Source: Aquisphaera giovannonii
GTDB lineage: Bacteria > Planctomycetota > Planctomycetia > Isosphaerales > Isosphaeraceae
Direction: 5' to 3'
DNA: 64,000 nucleotides
Assembly: GCF_008087625.1 (NCBI RefSeq)
Contig: NZ_CP042997.1
Coordinates: 9,672,001 to 9,736,000, forward strand
Positions 1 through 8,561 of this stretch are shown in pieces. Position numbers and translations under genes: made by a program. The notes beneath the pieces are model-generated. The model did not search any database. It was given only the letters and a program-made list of their open reading frames with translations, and was not told the origin of the DNA. Numbering within the stretch: position 1 is the first letter of the stretch; each line of letters opens with the position of its first letter.

Positions 1-1596
1 GGACGTGGCCTTCGCCGTGCCGCCGGCACGCCGGGAGACGATGGACGCGGCGATGGCCAGCGCGATCGCGGCCAGGAGGGCCGCCGCCCAGGGCCAGCGG
101 CCGCGGAGCCGGGCGGCGAGCGTGCCGGGCGCGGCCGCGGCGACCGGGGCCGCGGGCTGGAGGCCCGAGGAGGATGCCGACCGCTCCCCGGAGAACCACG
201 GCCTGGGCCTCGCGATCGACTCCGAGAGGGACGGCTCCGGCCCCAGGTCCAGGTAGAGCGGGATCTCCTCCTCGCTGCCGACGGGCTGGTCGCTCGCCGG
301 GACCGGCGTCGCCGTCGCGACCGCGCTCTCCGGGCCGGATGCGCCCGCCGACGGCATCGGCGGCGGCCCGGCCGCGTCGTAGGCGGCGGCCGGCGTGGCC
401 GCGACCCCCGCCCCGGCGAACCGGGCCGGCGACGCGGGCTCCGGGATCGGAGTCCTCGAGGGCGGCATGCCGGGCGTGGACGTGGGGGAATCCGGATCGC
501 CGGGCATGAGGACCCCCGTCGCGATCTCGGGATCGTCCCCGGCCCCAGCGCGGGAGGCCGCCGCGCGGTCGTGGGCCTCGAGGCAGGCGTCGATCGCCTG
601 GGCCACCTGGAGCGGCGTCCCGAACCGGTCGTCGGGCGACTTCCGCATCATCCTGCGGACGACCTCGGCGAGCGCCTGGGGGATGTCCGGCGCGAACCGC
701 GAGAGGGGCGCCGGCTCCAGCGCCTGGTGGGCGAAGAGCTTCTCCGGCAGGCTCGGGCTGGGGAACGGGACCTGACCGGCGATCATGTGATAGAACGTGC
801 AGCCGAGCGAGTAGATGTCGCTGCGGATGTCCGCCGAGTGCGAGTGCCGGGCCTGCTCCGGGGCCACGTAGTCGAACGTGCCGACGGTCGCGCCGTCGCG
901 GGTCACGCGCTCATCCTCGGCCTTGTTGATCGCCAGCCCGAGGTCGGCCAGCTTGGCGACCCCGTCGTGGGTGACCATCACGTTGTACGGGTTGACGTCG
1001 CGATGGATCAGGTCCTTGCGGTGGGCGTGCTCCAGCCCCAGCGCGATCTGGCGGACGAGGCGCGCGGCCGTGATCGGCGGCATCGGCCCCTGGGCCGCGA
1101 TCAGGCCGCCGATCGTCTTCCCCTCGATGTACTCCATCACCAGGAAGAAGCGGCCGTTGGACTCGCCGAAGTCATAGATCCGCACGAGGTTCTCGTGCTG
1201 GAGCTGGGCGCCGACCCGCGCCTCGCGCTGGAACCGGGCGATGGCCCTCGGGTTGTTCATCCGCTCGGGGGAGAGGATCTTCAGGGCGACCTGCCGGTTG
1301 AGCCGGGAGTCCCGGGCGAGGTAGACCCTCCCCATGCCCCCCTGGCCGATGAGGTCCACCAATACGTAGCGGTCCACGCGGAACCCGCTGGTCCGCCCGG
1401 CCAGCAATTGCTGCGCCTGCCAGAGCGAGAGGAGGCCCCGATGGATGGCCTGCCGCGCCAGGCGGCGGTCCAGGTGCTCCGGCGCGTCCCGCTTCTCCGG
1501 CGGGATCCCTTCCCAGCAGGCGGCCAGGCCCGCGGCGTCGAGCAGCCCGCTCTGGAGACTGGCCTGCCAGAATCGGGAGGTCTGGGGCTCGAGCAT
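1..1596 (-). CDS. membrane serine/threonine protein kinase, C-terminus cut by window edge
   Basis: Reading from 1596 towards 1, the frame stays open for 532 codons and leaves the window without a stop, so only the N-terminal part is seen. The kinase domain starts near residue 88 with a glycine loop GQGGMGRVYLA and the lysine motif ALKIL. It continues with the catalytic loop HRDVNPYN near residue 195, DLG in place of DFG, and the APEQ motif. After about residue 370 comes a Pro/Ala/Ser-rich linker, then one hydrophobic segment (near residues 497-516, WPWAAALLAAIALAIAA). This is the usual planctomycete plan of a cytoplasmic kinase, one membrane helix and an extracytoplasmic sensor part, which here lies outside the window. 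All key catalytic residues are present, so it should be active. The start at 1596 gives MLEPQTSRFWQ. The substrate is unknown. Confidence 0.9.
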   Translation of the reverse strand, partial: MLEPQTSRFWQASLQSGLLDAAGLAACWEGIPPEKRDAPEHLDRRLARQAIHRGLLSLWQAQQLLAGRTSGFRVDRYVLVDLIGQGGMGRVYLARDSRLNRQVALKILSPERMNNPRAIARFQREARVGAQLQHENLVRIYDFGESNGRFFLVMEYIEGKTIGGLIAAQGPMPPITAARLVRQIALGLEHAHRKDLIHRDVNPYNVMVTHDGVAKLADLGLAINKAEDERVTRDGATVGTFDYVAPEQARHSHSADIRSDIYSLGCTFYHMIAGQVPFPSPSLPEKLFAHQALEPAPLSRFAPDIPQALAEVVRRMMRKSPDDRFGTPLQVAQAIDACLEAHDRAAASRAGAGDDPEIATGVLMPGDPDSPTSTPGMPPSRTPIPEPASPARFAGAGVAATPAAAYDAAGPPPMPSAGASGPESAVATATPVPASDQPVGSEEEIPLYLDLGPEPSLSESIARPRPWFSGERSASSSGLQPAAPVAAAAPGTLAARLRGRWPWAAALLAAIALAIAASIVSRRAGGTAKATS

Positions 1597-1964
1597 GAGG
1601 CGTCCTGACGTGGGCTGCTGCGCGACGGCGGCGACGCAACGACTCGGCAGCCGGCTCGCGGCACGCCTTCACATCATACCAGATCCGTCGCAGCAAGGCG
1701 CCCGACCGGCCTGCCGCGGCCGAACTTGCGGGCTTTAGGGAGCGATCCTGATCCCCGCCGGGGCGGACGCAAGTGCCGCCGCTTGAGCCCCCTCATCCTC
1801 GCCCGGTATGCTGGTGGGAGCGGGTGTGCAGCCCCGGCCTCGGCCCGGAGGATATTTGGGATGACACGCCGGCACAGATCATGCATGATAGGTTTTCGAT
1901 ATCGTAGCCGGCAGACCGAGGGGCGACGGGCCGTCGCGTCGTGGACCATCCCGGAGGTTGTCGC

Positions 1965-3278
1965 ATGATCCCGGTGTCATGTTCCTGCGGGCGGCGATTC
2001 AAGGCGGAGGACCACCACGCCGGCAAGCGGACGCGATGCCCCGTGTGCGGCACCCTCCTGGTGATCGGCCAGGCGGGCGTCGCGACTCCCCGTCCGGACC
2101 CGCAGGGCGTGATACCCCCCTCGGGCGTGACCGACAACGGCGAGGTCCCTTCCTGGTGGTTCCCCGCCGGCGGCCCTGGCGCCCACCCGGCCGCAGGCAC
2201 GGTGGCGACGCCCCCCACCACGAGGAGCGGCACCGGCAGCGGCAGCGGGACCGGCAGCTCGAGTTCCGGCGATCCCGACGAGATCAAGACGGCCGTCTTC
2301 CCCCAGCAGCCACCCGCCGCGCGCAGGCCGGCGCACGCCGAGGCCGCCGGCCGGCGGCGCAAGATGATCCTCGCGGGCCTCGGCGTCGGAGCCCTCACGC
2401 TGCTGGTCGGCGCCTCGGCCCTCTACTGGCTGACGCCCCGCGACGAGGGCCGCGGCATTCCGTGGGGGCCCAGGGTGCCCGGCGTGCCCGATCCTCCCGG
2501 CGGCGCCGTCCCGAAGGAGGAGGAAGGCCCCGGGGTGAAGAGGGAGCCGGAGCCTCAGCCCCCGGGGGGCGGGCCCAGGCTCCGCCTGATCGTCCCGGCC
2601 TACTTCTATCCCATCGGCAAGGGCCTGGATGACTGGAAGCGCCTCGGCAAGGCCGCGGGCAAGGTCCAGGTCGTCATCATCGCCAACCCGAGCAGCGGCC
2701 CCGGCGACCGGCCGAATCCCGACTATTCCCGGGCCATCAAGGATGCGCACGACGCCGGCGCCGTCGTGATCGGCTACGTCAACACCAAGTACGGGGCCCG
2801 CCCGATCGCCGAGGTGCAGGCCGATTTCGGCCTCTGGGTCAAGTTCTATCCCGAGGTCCGCGGCTTCTTCCTCGACCAGCAGTCGCAGGACCTCCGCAAC
2901 GTCCCCACGTACATCGAGATCCGCGACGCCGCCAGGAGGGCGCTCAAGGATGCCCTGCTCGTGAATAACCCGGGCGCCGTCTGCGACGCCGCCTACGTGA
3001 CCCAGCGATGCGCCGACGCCACCTGCGTCTTCTCTGCCTACGAGGGCTTCGGCTTCTTCGAACTGCCCCCCACCTACTCCAAGAGCGACCCCTCGCGATT
3101 CGCGGCCCTCGCCTGCCAGATCAAGGGGGAGGACGCCATGCAGCAGGCGATCCATGACGCGATCATGAAGCGGATCGGCTACATCTACATCTCCGACACC
3201 CCCAGCGGGGACAACCCCTGGGGCCGCCTGCCCACCTACTGGGAGAAGGAAGTCGACGCCATCCACCGCGTCGAGTGA
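1965..3278 (+). CDS. zinc-ribbon, membrane-anchored spherulin-4-like protein
   Basis: A protein of 437 residues. Residues 1-35 form a small zinc ribbon (CSCGRRF, then CPVCG) of the type often placed at the N-terminus of planctomycete membrane proteins. A low-complexity Gly/Ser/Pro linker follows, then a membrane helix at about residues 134-157. The second half (about 206-437) resembles the spherulation-specific family 4 domain, recognised from the opening LIVPAYFYP, the HDAGAVVIGYVNTKYG stretch and the GFFLDQQ segment. In family terms this is a TIM-barrel-like, possibly carbohydrate-active module, and no reaction is established. The start at 1965 (MIPVSC) is preferred over 1941 because it places the zinc ribbon at the N-terminus. 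It stands alone between the kinase and a small gene. Confidence 0.75.
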   Translation: MIPVSCSCGRRFKAEDHHAGKRTRCPVCGTLLVIGQAGVATPRPDPQGVIPPSGVTDNGEVPSWWFPAGGPGAHPAAGTVATPPTTRSGTGSGSGTGSSSSGDPDEIKTAVFPQQPPAARRPAHAEAAGRRRKMILAGLGVGALTLLVGASALYWLTPRDEGRGIPWGPRVPGVPDPPGGAVPKEEEGPGVKREPEPQPPGGGPRLRLIVPAYFYPIGKGLDDWKRLGKAAGKVQVVIIANPSSGPGDRPNPDYSRAIKDAHDAGAVVIGYVNTKYGARPIAEVQADFGLWVKFYPEVRGFFLDQQSQDLRNVPTYIEIRDAARRALKDALLVNNPGAVCDAAYVTQRCADATCVFSAYEGFGFFELPPTYSKSDPSRFAALACQIKGEDAMQQAIHDAIMKRIGYIYISDTPSGDNPWGRLPTYWEKEVDAIHRVE

Positions 3279-3490
3279 GCCTCTTCCTCGCCAACGGCGA
3301 GCCTCCTGTTGCGTGGTGCGGACACGGGCGATGAACCCCGGCCACAAGGCCCCGCCCCACGGCGGCGAGGAGTCACCGGCCGGCCGCGCGGGCGTTTAGC
3401 TCTTGTCACGGACGCCGGGCCCTGGACGCGGACAAGCCCCTCGGGGCGTCTCCGGCGTCCCCCTGTCTTATGCCATTTCCCAACATTCCA

Positions 3491-3520
3491 CCACCCCGGG
3501 GCGAGACCTCGCCCGGGGTG
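3491..3520 (+). other. strong hairpin ahead of the small Cys-pair gene
   Basis: CACCCCGGGGCGAG and CTCGCCCGGGGTG are complementary apart from one unpaired C, giving a stem of about 13 bp with a two-base loop. It ends a few bases before the Shine-Dalgarno-like GAGGAGACG of the gene starting at 3542. It could be a leader hairpin or the terminator of the spherulin-like gene; no T-run follows. It also argues against starting translation at 3470. Confidence 0.4.
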
Positions 3521-3541
3521 CGTGACGAGGAGACGGCCCTC

Positions 3542-3877
3542 ATGGCACACTCCGACTGGATCCTTCCGCGCGCCGAGTCCGGCTGCCACAGGGTCTTCCA
3601 CCCCGACCGCCAGTCGGCCGAGGGCCACCGCATCGCGCTGGAACTCTGGATCCAGGCGACCGGACACACCCGGCCCGACTACCGCGTCGTCGCCTTCCGA
3701 TGCAAGAACTGCGGCGGCTACCACGTCGCCCGTCGGAAGGCCAAGGATCGCACCAAGGCCCCCGCCAGGCTCTTCGCCCACTCGTTCAACCCCTGCGACG
3801 AGCCCGAGGCCGCCGGCATCATCCCCGACGCCTCCCCGACCGACGGCGCCCTCGACGGCCCCAGGCCATGGCTCTGA
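3542..3877 (+). CDS. small hypothetical protein with CxxC pair
   Basis: A 111-residue protein starting MAHSDWILPRAESGCH, preceded by a good ribosome site (GAGGAGACG). An upstream in-frame ATG at 3470 would translate through a strong hairpin and is less likely. The only motif is FRCKNCGGYHVARRK near the middle, a CxxC pair followed by GGYH and basic residues, which suggests one half of a metal-binding knuckle or nucleic-acid contact. The tail is acidic and proline-rich. I do not recognise the family. It has no operon partner on its strand. Confidence 0.55.
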   Translation: MAHSDWILPRAESGCHRVFHPDRQSAEGHRIALELWIQATGHTRPDYRVVAFRCKNCGGYHVARRKAKDRTKAPARLFAHSFNPCDEPEAAGIIPDASPTDGALDGPRPWL

Positions 3878-4262
3878 GCCGACCCGCGGGTCGCCCTGGT
3901 TGAGTGCGGACCGCGCATCGAGGCTTCGATGCGATTCCAACCGCAAAGGTGCTCGAACATCGATTGCGGATCGGCCTCGCCTGGATCCCCGGATCCGGGA
4001 CCGCGACCTGGCGCCTCGAGGAGGCCTCCGAGTGCCCGGGCGGAGCCGCAAGTGACGCCGCGGAATCACCCCGAGCATCGGCGAACCGATGCGGGCCCGC
4101 ACGACGCCAGGAGCTTCGGGTCCGGGGCGATCGTCGCTCGCCTCGCCGTTCCCCACCATCCGCCCTGGGCATCCCGCGGAGGCATCGATCGGATGCGCAC
4201 GGGGTCCCATTTCTGGAGAGAGCCGGTCTTACCAACCCACTCTCCGGCGTCATCGAGGGGGA
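3878..4262. other. intergenic region between convergent genes, one small hairpin
   Basis: No gene is supported here. A perfect stem CGCATCGA / TCGATGCG with loop GGCT lies at 3914-3933, just downstream of the small gene ending at 3877, and may end its transcript. The rest has no recognisable repeat, RNA or promoter. Confidence 0.4.
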
Positions 4263-4736
4263 TCAACCTCTCCCGCGAGGCAGCGTAGGCAGGATCTCCG
4301 CCCGAGGGAAAGCCGGATGGTCCCCCAGCCAGCCCTTCCCTTGGGGCAGGGCCGACGGGTTCGTCGGCGAGGCCGGCGCGCCCGCGACGGTCGCGGCGAT
4401 GTTCGCGGTATCTCCGGGGGACGCGGGGCCGTCGTGGCCGGAGGTCACCTGGGCGCCGCGAGGGGAGGTCGCCAGGCCGGCCAGCGAGAGGGCGGCGGCC
4501 CCGTCGGCGGACTCGGCATCGACCCGGAGGAGCGCCCGGTTCCCGTGCGCGGCCTGGAGGGCGTTCCGATCCACGGCCGTGCTGTAGGTATTGTTCGAGA
4601 CCAACACCAGCCGCCCTTGATACGCCACGAACCCCGCCCCGGCCCCGGAGAGCAGCGAGCGGCCTTCCATGGGCTCGAGCGAGGGGGCGTAATCAGTCCG
4701 TCGACGCCGGGAGCCGCCGCGAGCGGTGCGTGCCAT
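4263..4736 (-). CDS. short protein with planctomycete LEPxxR-type N-terminal motif
   Basis: A 157-residue protein beginning MARTARGGSRRRRTDYAPSL. A basic stretch is followed directly by LEPMEGRSLLSG. This matches the LEPLEDRxLLS pattern seen at the start of many planctomycete exported or surface proteins, where it is thought to act as a lineage-specific sorting signal. The remainder is Ala/Gly/Pro-rich, with one moderately ordered stretch (GFVAYQGRLVLVSNNTYS) and no catalytic motif. It is much shorter than most proteins carrying this signal, so it may be a small secreted protein or a remnant of a larger one. An upstream in-frame start at 4985 is unlikely because that extension has no protein-like features. 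Confidence 0.55.
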   Translation of the reverse strand: MARTARGGSRRRRTDYAPSLEPMEGRSLLSGAGAGFVAYQGRLVLVSNNTYSTAVDRNALQAAHGNRALLRVDAESADGAAALSLAGLATSPRGAQVTSGHDGPASPGDTANIAATVAGAPASPTNPSALPQGKGWLGDHPAFPRAEILPTLPRGRG

Positions 4737-5251
4737 GGTGCCTCTCCGTGGATGGGCCGCCTCGCCGACTCTCGTCGGCCGGGAATTGCGGCGAAGGCGC
4801 CCGATGGGATCAACTCCGACGCCGCGGCGGTCCGCGTCCTGCGCCGTCCGCCCGGGGCGGACGCGATCCGCGGGGCCGGCCACATCATAACACGCCGGGC
4901 CCGATCGGGCGAACCTCGACCATCGCGCGGGCGGGGCCCGCGCCTCGGTGCTCGAGTCGAGGCGGCCGGCAACCTCGATCGGCATCAGGACAGCCGCGTT
5001 CGCCCCGCGGCCGGCGTCATGAAATCGCCTTCGAGTCCGACCGTGACGCTTCCCATGGGAGAGCGGTGCACCGTCCCCTCACCTGGTCGACCTTCCCGGG
5101 TGGCCGCGGTGGGAGGGGGAGGGGTCCAGGATCGGAGCGACCGGGCCCGCCTCCAGCCTTCCGCCGCCAGGAGAAGGACGGCAGGCCTCACTCCAGCCCC
5201 TCCACCCTGCGCTTCTCATCGGGCCTCCTCGTGTCCTCCGTGCCACCGTGG
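4737..5251. other. 515-bp gene-free stretch
   Basis: No frame with protein-like composition, tRNA or repeat is evident. On the minus strand a TATGAT hexamer (4889-4884) with a poor -35 (TTCGCC, 18 bp away) could be the promoter of the LEPxxR-motif gene. The right-hand end is the downstream region of the long minus-strand operon and shows no convincing T-tailed terminator. Confidence 0.35.
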
Positions 5252-6358
5252 TCAGCCCGCATTCTCGTCCTCACCGCGGAGGCCGCGGCCGCGGGAGGAG
5301 GCGCCGGCGGAGCGCTCGCGGATGGTCCCGGGCTCGTGGGCGTTGGAGAGGGCGGTGTCGTAGCTGATCTCGCCGCGCTGGTAGAGGTCCAGGAGCGCCA
5401 TGTCGATGGTCTGCATCTGGTGCTTGCGGCCCATCTGCATCTCGCTGAACAGCAGGTGCGGCTCCCCCTCGCGGATCCGCTTCCGCACGGCGGGCGTGGC
5501 GATGCCGATCTCGCAGGCGAGGACCAGGCCCTTCCCGTCGGCCCTGGGGAGCAGGCGCTGGGCCAGCACGGCCTGCAACGTATTGGCGAGCTGGTACATG
5601 ATGTTATTCTGCTGCTCGTGCGGGAAGACGCTGAAGATCCGCTGGATCGTCTGGACGACGTCCGGCGTGTGCAGGGTCGCGAGCACGAGGTGCCCCGTCT
5701 CCGCGGCGGTCAGGGCGGTGGAGACGGTCTCCAGGTCGCGCATCTCGCCGATCACGACCACGTCGGGATCCTGGCGGAGGACGTGGGTCAGGGCCTTCTG
5801 GAACGAGGGGACGTCGGTGAGGACCTCCTGCTGGACGACGATGCTGTTGCGGTTCTCATGGACGTACTCGACGGGGTCCTCGATCGTGATGATCTTGGCC
5901 CGCCGGCCGCGGTTGATCGTGTCGACGAGGTAGTTCAGCGTCGTGGTCTTGCCGTTGCCCGTCGCGCCGGTGACCAGGATCAGTCCGTTGGGCAGCCTCG
6001 CGAGCTCGTCGATGACCGGCGGCAGGCCGAGCACCTCGCGGCCGCGGACGGTGGTCTCGCAGAGGCGGATCGCCATCTCCGGGATGCCGGCGTGCAGGTA
6101 GATGCTCGCCCGGCACCGCCCCACGCCGTCCCAGTATCGTGAGAAGCAGAGCTGCCACTCGCGGTCGAAGATCGCGCGCTGCCTCTCGTTCATCAGGCCG
6201 TTGGTCATCTCGCGGAGCGACGCCTCGTCCAGCGGCTCCCCCTCGATCAGGCGGATCTCGCCGTTGACGCGGAACGCCGGGCTCAGGCCGCGAATCAAAT
6301 GCACGTCGCTGGCGCCGTACTTCCGGGCGCCCTTGAGGATCTTCTCCATCGTCCACAT
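5252..6358 (-). CDS. PilT-like type IV pilus retraction/secretion ATPase
   Basis: A 368-residue GspE/PilT-family hexameric ATPase. Features in order are the N-terminal domain (KYGASDVHLIRGLSPAFRVNGEI), Walker A GATGNGKTT near residue 130, the Asp box IITIEDPVEYVHE, the Walker B region RQDPDVVVIGEMRD near residue 195, and the His box TGHLVLATLHT near residue 217. In the family such proteins power pilus retraction and twitching motility. No pilin or assembly gene is nearby. It is the last gene of the minus-strand operon, 32 bp after the TPR gene. The start at 6358 (MWTMEKIL) has GGAGGG upstream; 6349 is an alternative. The tail after about residue 345 is Arg/Gly-rich and not part of the fold. 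Confidence 0.9.
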   Translation of the reverse strand: MWTMEKILKGARKYGASDVHLIRGLSPAFRVNGEIRLIEGEPLDEASLREMTNGLMNERQRAIFDREWQLCFSRYWDGVGRCRASIYLHAGIPEMAIRLCETTVRGREVLGLPPVIDELARLPNGLILVTGATGNGKTTTLNYLVDTINRGRRAKIITIEDPVEYVHENRNSIVVQQEVLTDVPSFQKALTHVLRQDPDVVVIGEMRDLETVSTALTAAETGHLVLATLHTPDVVQTIQRIFSVFPHEQQNNIMYQLANTLQAVLAQRLLPRADGKGLVLACEIGIATPAVRKRIREGEPHLLFSEMQMGRKHQMQTIDMALLDLYQRGEISYDTALSNAHEPGTIRERSAGASSRGRGLRGEDENAG

Positions 6359-6390
6359 CGCGTCAGGCCCTCCGCCGGAAGCCCGGCATC

Positions 6391-7170
6391 TCAACGACCG
6401 CCGAAGAGCCGCCGCAGGCCGCGGCCGATGGACCAACCCCCTTCGGAGAGGCCCTCGAGCAGCCGGCTCGCCTCGACGTTTCGGGGCGAGAGGTCCAGGC
6501 AGCGGGCCAGGCTCTGGCGGGCCTGGCGGTCGAAGCCCAGGGCGAGCTCGCAGCGGGCCTGGATCAGCCAGGGGTAGAAGCTCGCCGGCGAGGCCTCGGC
6601 CGCCTGCCGGGCGCGGAGGAGCCCCTTGCTCGGCTTGTCGTACTCGAGGTAGATCAGGGCGATCTCCAGCGGGACCAGCCAGTCGCGGTCGGCCTGCACG
6701 GCCTTGTCGAAGCAGTGGGCGTCCACATCGTCGCGGGCGGCCACCAGCATCTCGCCGCGGACGATCCAGCGGTAGGCGGAGGTCCCCTCCTGGCGCAGCG
6801 CCCCGTCGATCATCTCCGCCGCACGCGTCCGGTCGCCGATCCGGAGCAGCGCCTGGGCCCGGCCGGCGAGCAGGTCCGGCTGGTTGCGGAAGAGCTCCAG
6901 CGCCTTGCCGGCCCAGAGCTCGGCCTCGGGATACTCCCCCAGCATGATCAGCATCTGCACCTGGCCGACCCAGCCGGCCACGAGCGACCGGTCGAGCTCC
7001 AGGGCCCGGGAATAGTACCGCAGCGCGTTCTCGTAATGCCCGCGGCGGCGGTCCGCGTCCGCCTTCCCCAGCCATTCGCGGTCGTCCCGCGAGGCCTCGC
7101 TCGGGGCGGGGCCCAGTTCACGTTCATCCCCCGGTGCCGCGTCGAACTCGAGCTGATTGAATCTCGGCAA
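6391..7170 (-). CDS. TPR-repeat protein
   Basis: A protein of about 259 residues made largely of tetratricopeptide-like helix pairs, for example ALRYYSRALELDRSLVAGW, EAELWAGKALELFRNQPDLL and ARCELALGFDRQARQSLAR. TPR proteins act as protein-binding scaffolds. There is no signal peptide or membrane segment. I chose the TTG at 7170 as start because GGAGAGGGGG lies just before it. An ATG at 7431 would extend the protein 87 codons through sequence that reads as an out-of-frame shadow of the preceding gene, with which it would overlap by 217 bp. It sits between the zinc-ribbon membrane protein and PilT in one operon, suggesting an adaptor role. Confidence 0.8.
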   Translation of the reverse strand: MPRFNQLEFDAAPGDERELGPAPSEASRDDREWLGKADADRRRGHYENALRYYSRALELDRSLVAGWVGQVQMLIMLGEYPEAELWAGKALELFRNQPDLLAGRAQALLRIGDRTRAAEMIDGALRQEGTSAYRWIVRGEMLVAARDDVDAHCFDKAVQADRDWLVPLEIALIYLEYDKPSKGLLRARQAAEASPASFYPWLIQARCELALGFDRQARQSLARCLDLSPRNVEASRLLEGLSEGGWSIGRGLRRLFGGR

Positions 7171-7214
7171 GGTCCCCCCCTCTCCGTCACGGTCGCCGCC
7201 CGCGGCGGCCTGAC

Positions 7215-8255
7215 TCAGCGGATGAATCGGAATCGGGACAGCGGGGCAATCCGCAGCCAGACCCCGCCCTCCACGTCGCCGGGGTCGATGAGCCCGGCGA
7301 CCTTCCAGAACTCCGCCGAGCTGCCGCGCTGGGCCGCGGCGGCCGTCATCGTCGGCAGCACCAGCAGGTAGTGCTCGGGGACCTCGATCTCCATCCGTGC
7401 GGGGAGCCGGTCCGGGACCAGGGGCGTCCACGACACGGGCTCGCCGTTGATCGACAGACGGCCGTCCTCCCAGACGACCCGGTCCCCCGCGAGGCCGATC
7501 ACCCGATCGATCACCTGGTTGTCCTCGAGGTAGTCGCGGCGATGGCCTCCCGCCCTCATCGGGTCGGTCACCTCGCGGCGGGAATTCACGCTCGGCCTGG
7601 TGACGACGACGTCGCCCCGCCTCGGGCCCGTGATCGCGAAGGCCCAGTTATTCACCAGGAGCACGTCGCCCGCGGCGAACGGTCGGGAATCCGCCATGAG
7701 CGCCAGCGGCGCGGCGATCCCCCTCAGCACGACGGACAGCAGCGCGTACAGGATCGTCGTCACGAAGAGCGTGAACAGGAACAGCTTCCGGCGATCGACG
7801 GCGTGCTCGCGCATCAGGGCGCTCACCACGGACGAGGCATGGGCACTGATCGCCAGGCCGATGAAGATCGGCCCGTCAGTCGAGCCCCATCGCAGGAGGC
7901 CCAGGAGCAGGAACACCGCGTAGGAGCCCAGGTAGAGCCAGCCCCAGGTGACGTTCCCCGCGTGGATCTGGGCCAGGCCCGGGACAATCAGGCGGCGGAT
8001 CGTGCCCGGCGGCGGCGGGGTGAACCAGCCGTCCGCGGCGATCGCGCCCAGCAGGCCCCCGCGGACGCTCCGGGCGGCGTCCTTCGCCCGGTAGACGGGC
8101 TTCCGGTTGACCAGCCGCCGCATCTGCCGGGCCGACCGCGAGGCGCGCGGGGGATTCACGTCGATCGCGGAGCCGGCCAGGGTCAGGGAGGTCCCGCATC
8201 GCCCGCAGGCATCCAGGCCCGGCATGTTCTCGAACCGGCAACTCGGGCATTGCAT
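7215..8255 (-). CDS. zinc-ribbon multi-pass membrane protein with degenerate signal peptidase I (S26)-like domain
   Basis: A 346-residue protein. It opens with a zinc ribbon (Cys 3, 6, 17 and 20: MQCPSCRF, ACGRCG). Three hydrophobic segments follow (around residues 93-120, 128-147 and 157-178). A periplasm-type S26 fold then carries GDVLLVNNWAF, RRGDVVVTRP and DRVIGLAGDRVV near residue 250. The S26 catalytic serine box (SxSMxPT) is absent: the aligned stretch reads MADSRPFAAGD. The general-base lysine that precedes RVIG in true signal peptidases is Asp. By family knowledge it therefore should not cleave signal peptides and is better seen as a membrane scaffold or substrate-binding pseudoenzyme. 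It lies 45 bp downstream of the DUF2997 gene. Confidence 0.8.
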   Translation of the reverse strand: MQCPSCRFENMPGLDACGRCGTSLTLAGSAIDVNPPRASRSARQMRRLVNRKPVYRAKDAARSVRGGLLGAIAADGWFTPPPPGTIRRLIVPGLAQIHAGNVTWGWLYLGSYAVFLLLGLLRWGSTDGPIFIGLAISAHASSVVSALMREHAVDRRKLFLFTLFVTTILYALLSVVLRGIAAPLALMADSRPFAAGDVLLVNNWAFAITGPRRGDVVVTRPSVNSRREVTDPMRAGGHRRDYLEDNQVIDRVIGLAGDRVVWEDGRLSINGEPVSWTPLVPDRLPARMEIEVPEHYLLVLPTMTAAAAQRGSSAEFWKVAGLIDPGDVEGGVWLRIAPLSRFRFIR

Positions 8256-8300
8256 GGCTCGCCAGCCTTTCCCCTTCCGCCCCCTCGAGCCCGTCCGCGC

Positions 8301-8519
8301 TCAGTCCAGGCCGAACCGGCGGACCCGCTGCTCGACGCGGGCCATCGCCTGGACGCCGGCCTCGTGGTACTCGTCGGTCAACTGGCGCGACTCCTCGCGG
8401 CCGACGACCTGCGCGATCGCCTCCGCGACGTCCACGCACCGCGGCCCCTTGATGCCGATCGTCCGCACGACGACCTTGCCGTCGGCGCCGATCTCGATCT
8501 CGATCTCCTCGTCGCTCAT
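8301..8519 (-). CDS. DUF2997 family small protein
   Basis: A 72-residue protein starting MSDEEIEIEIGADGKVVVRT and continuing GIKGPRCVDVAEAI. This matches the DUF2997 pattern of a beta hairpin around a (P/A)DGK turn followed by KGPxC. The family is of unknown function and commonly lies next to DUF1257 and a Ycf46-like ATPase, as here. The single conserved Cys in GPRC could bind a metal or a cluster, but this is inference. An ATG further upstream (8555) lacks the good GGAGCG ribosome site of the chosen start. It lies 42 bp after the DUF1257 gene. Confidence 0.85.
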   Translation of the reverse strand: MSDEEIEIEIGADGKVVVRTIGIKGPRCVDVAEAIAQVVGREESRQLTDEYHEAGVQAMARVEQRVRRFGLD

Positions 8520-8561
8520 GGCCGTTCGCTCCGATCCGAGGGGGGTGACCGACAATCCGGC

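Noticed and set aside
5252-6358. PilT-like gene as evidence of a type IV pilus cluster
   Set aside because: No pilin, PilB, PilC, PilM-Q or prepilin peptidase is in the window; kept only as a PilT-family ATPase.
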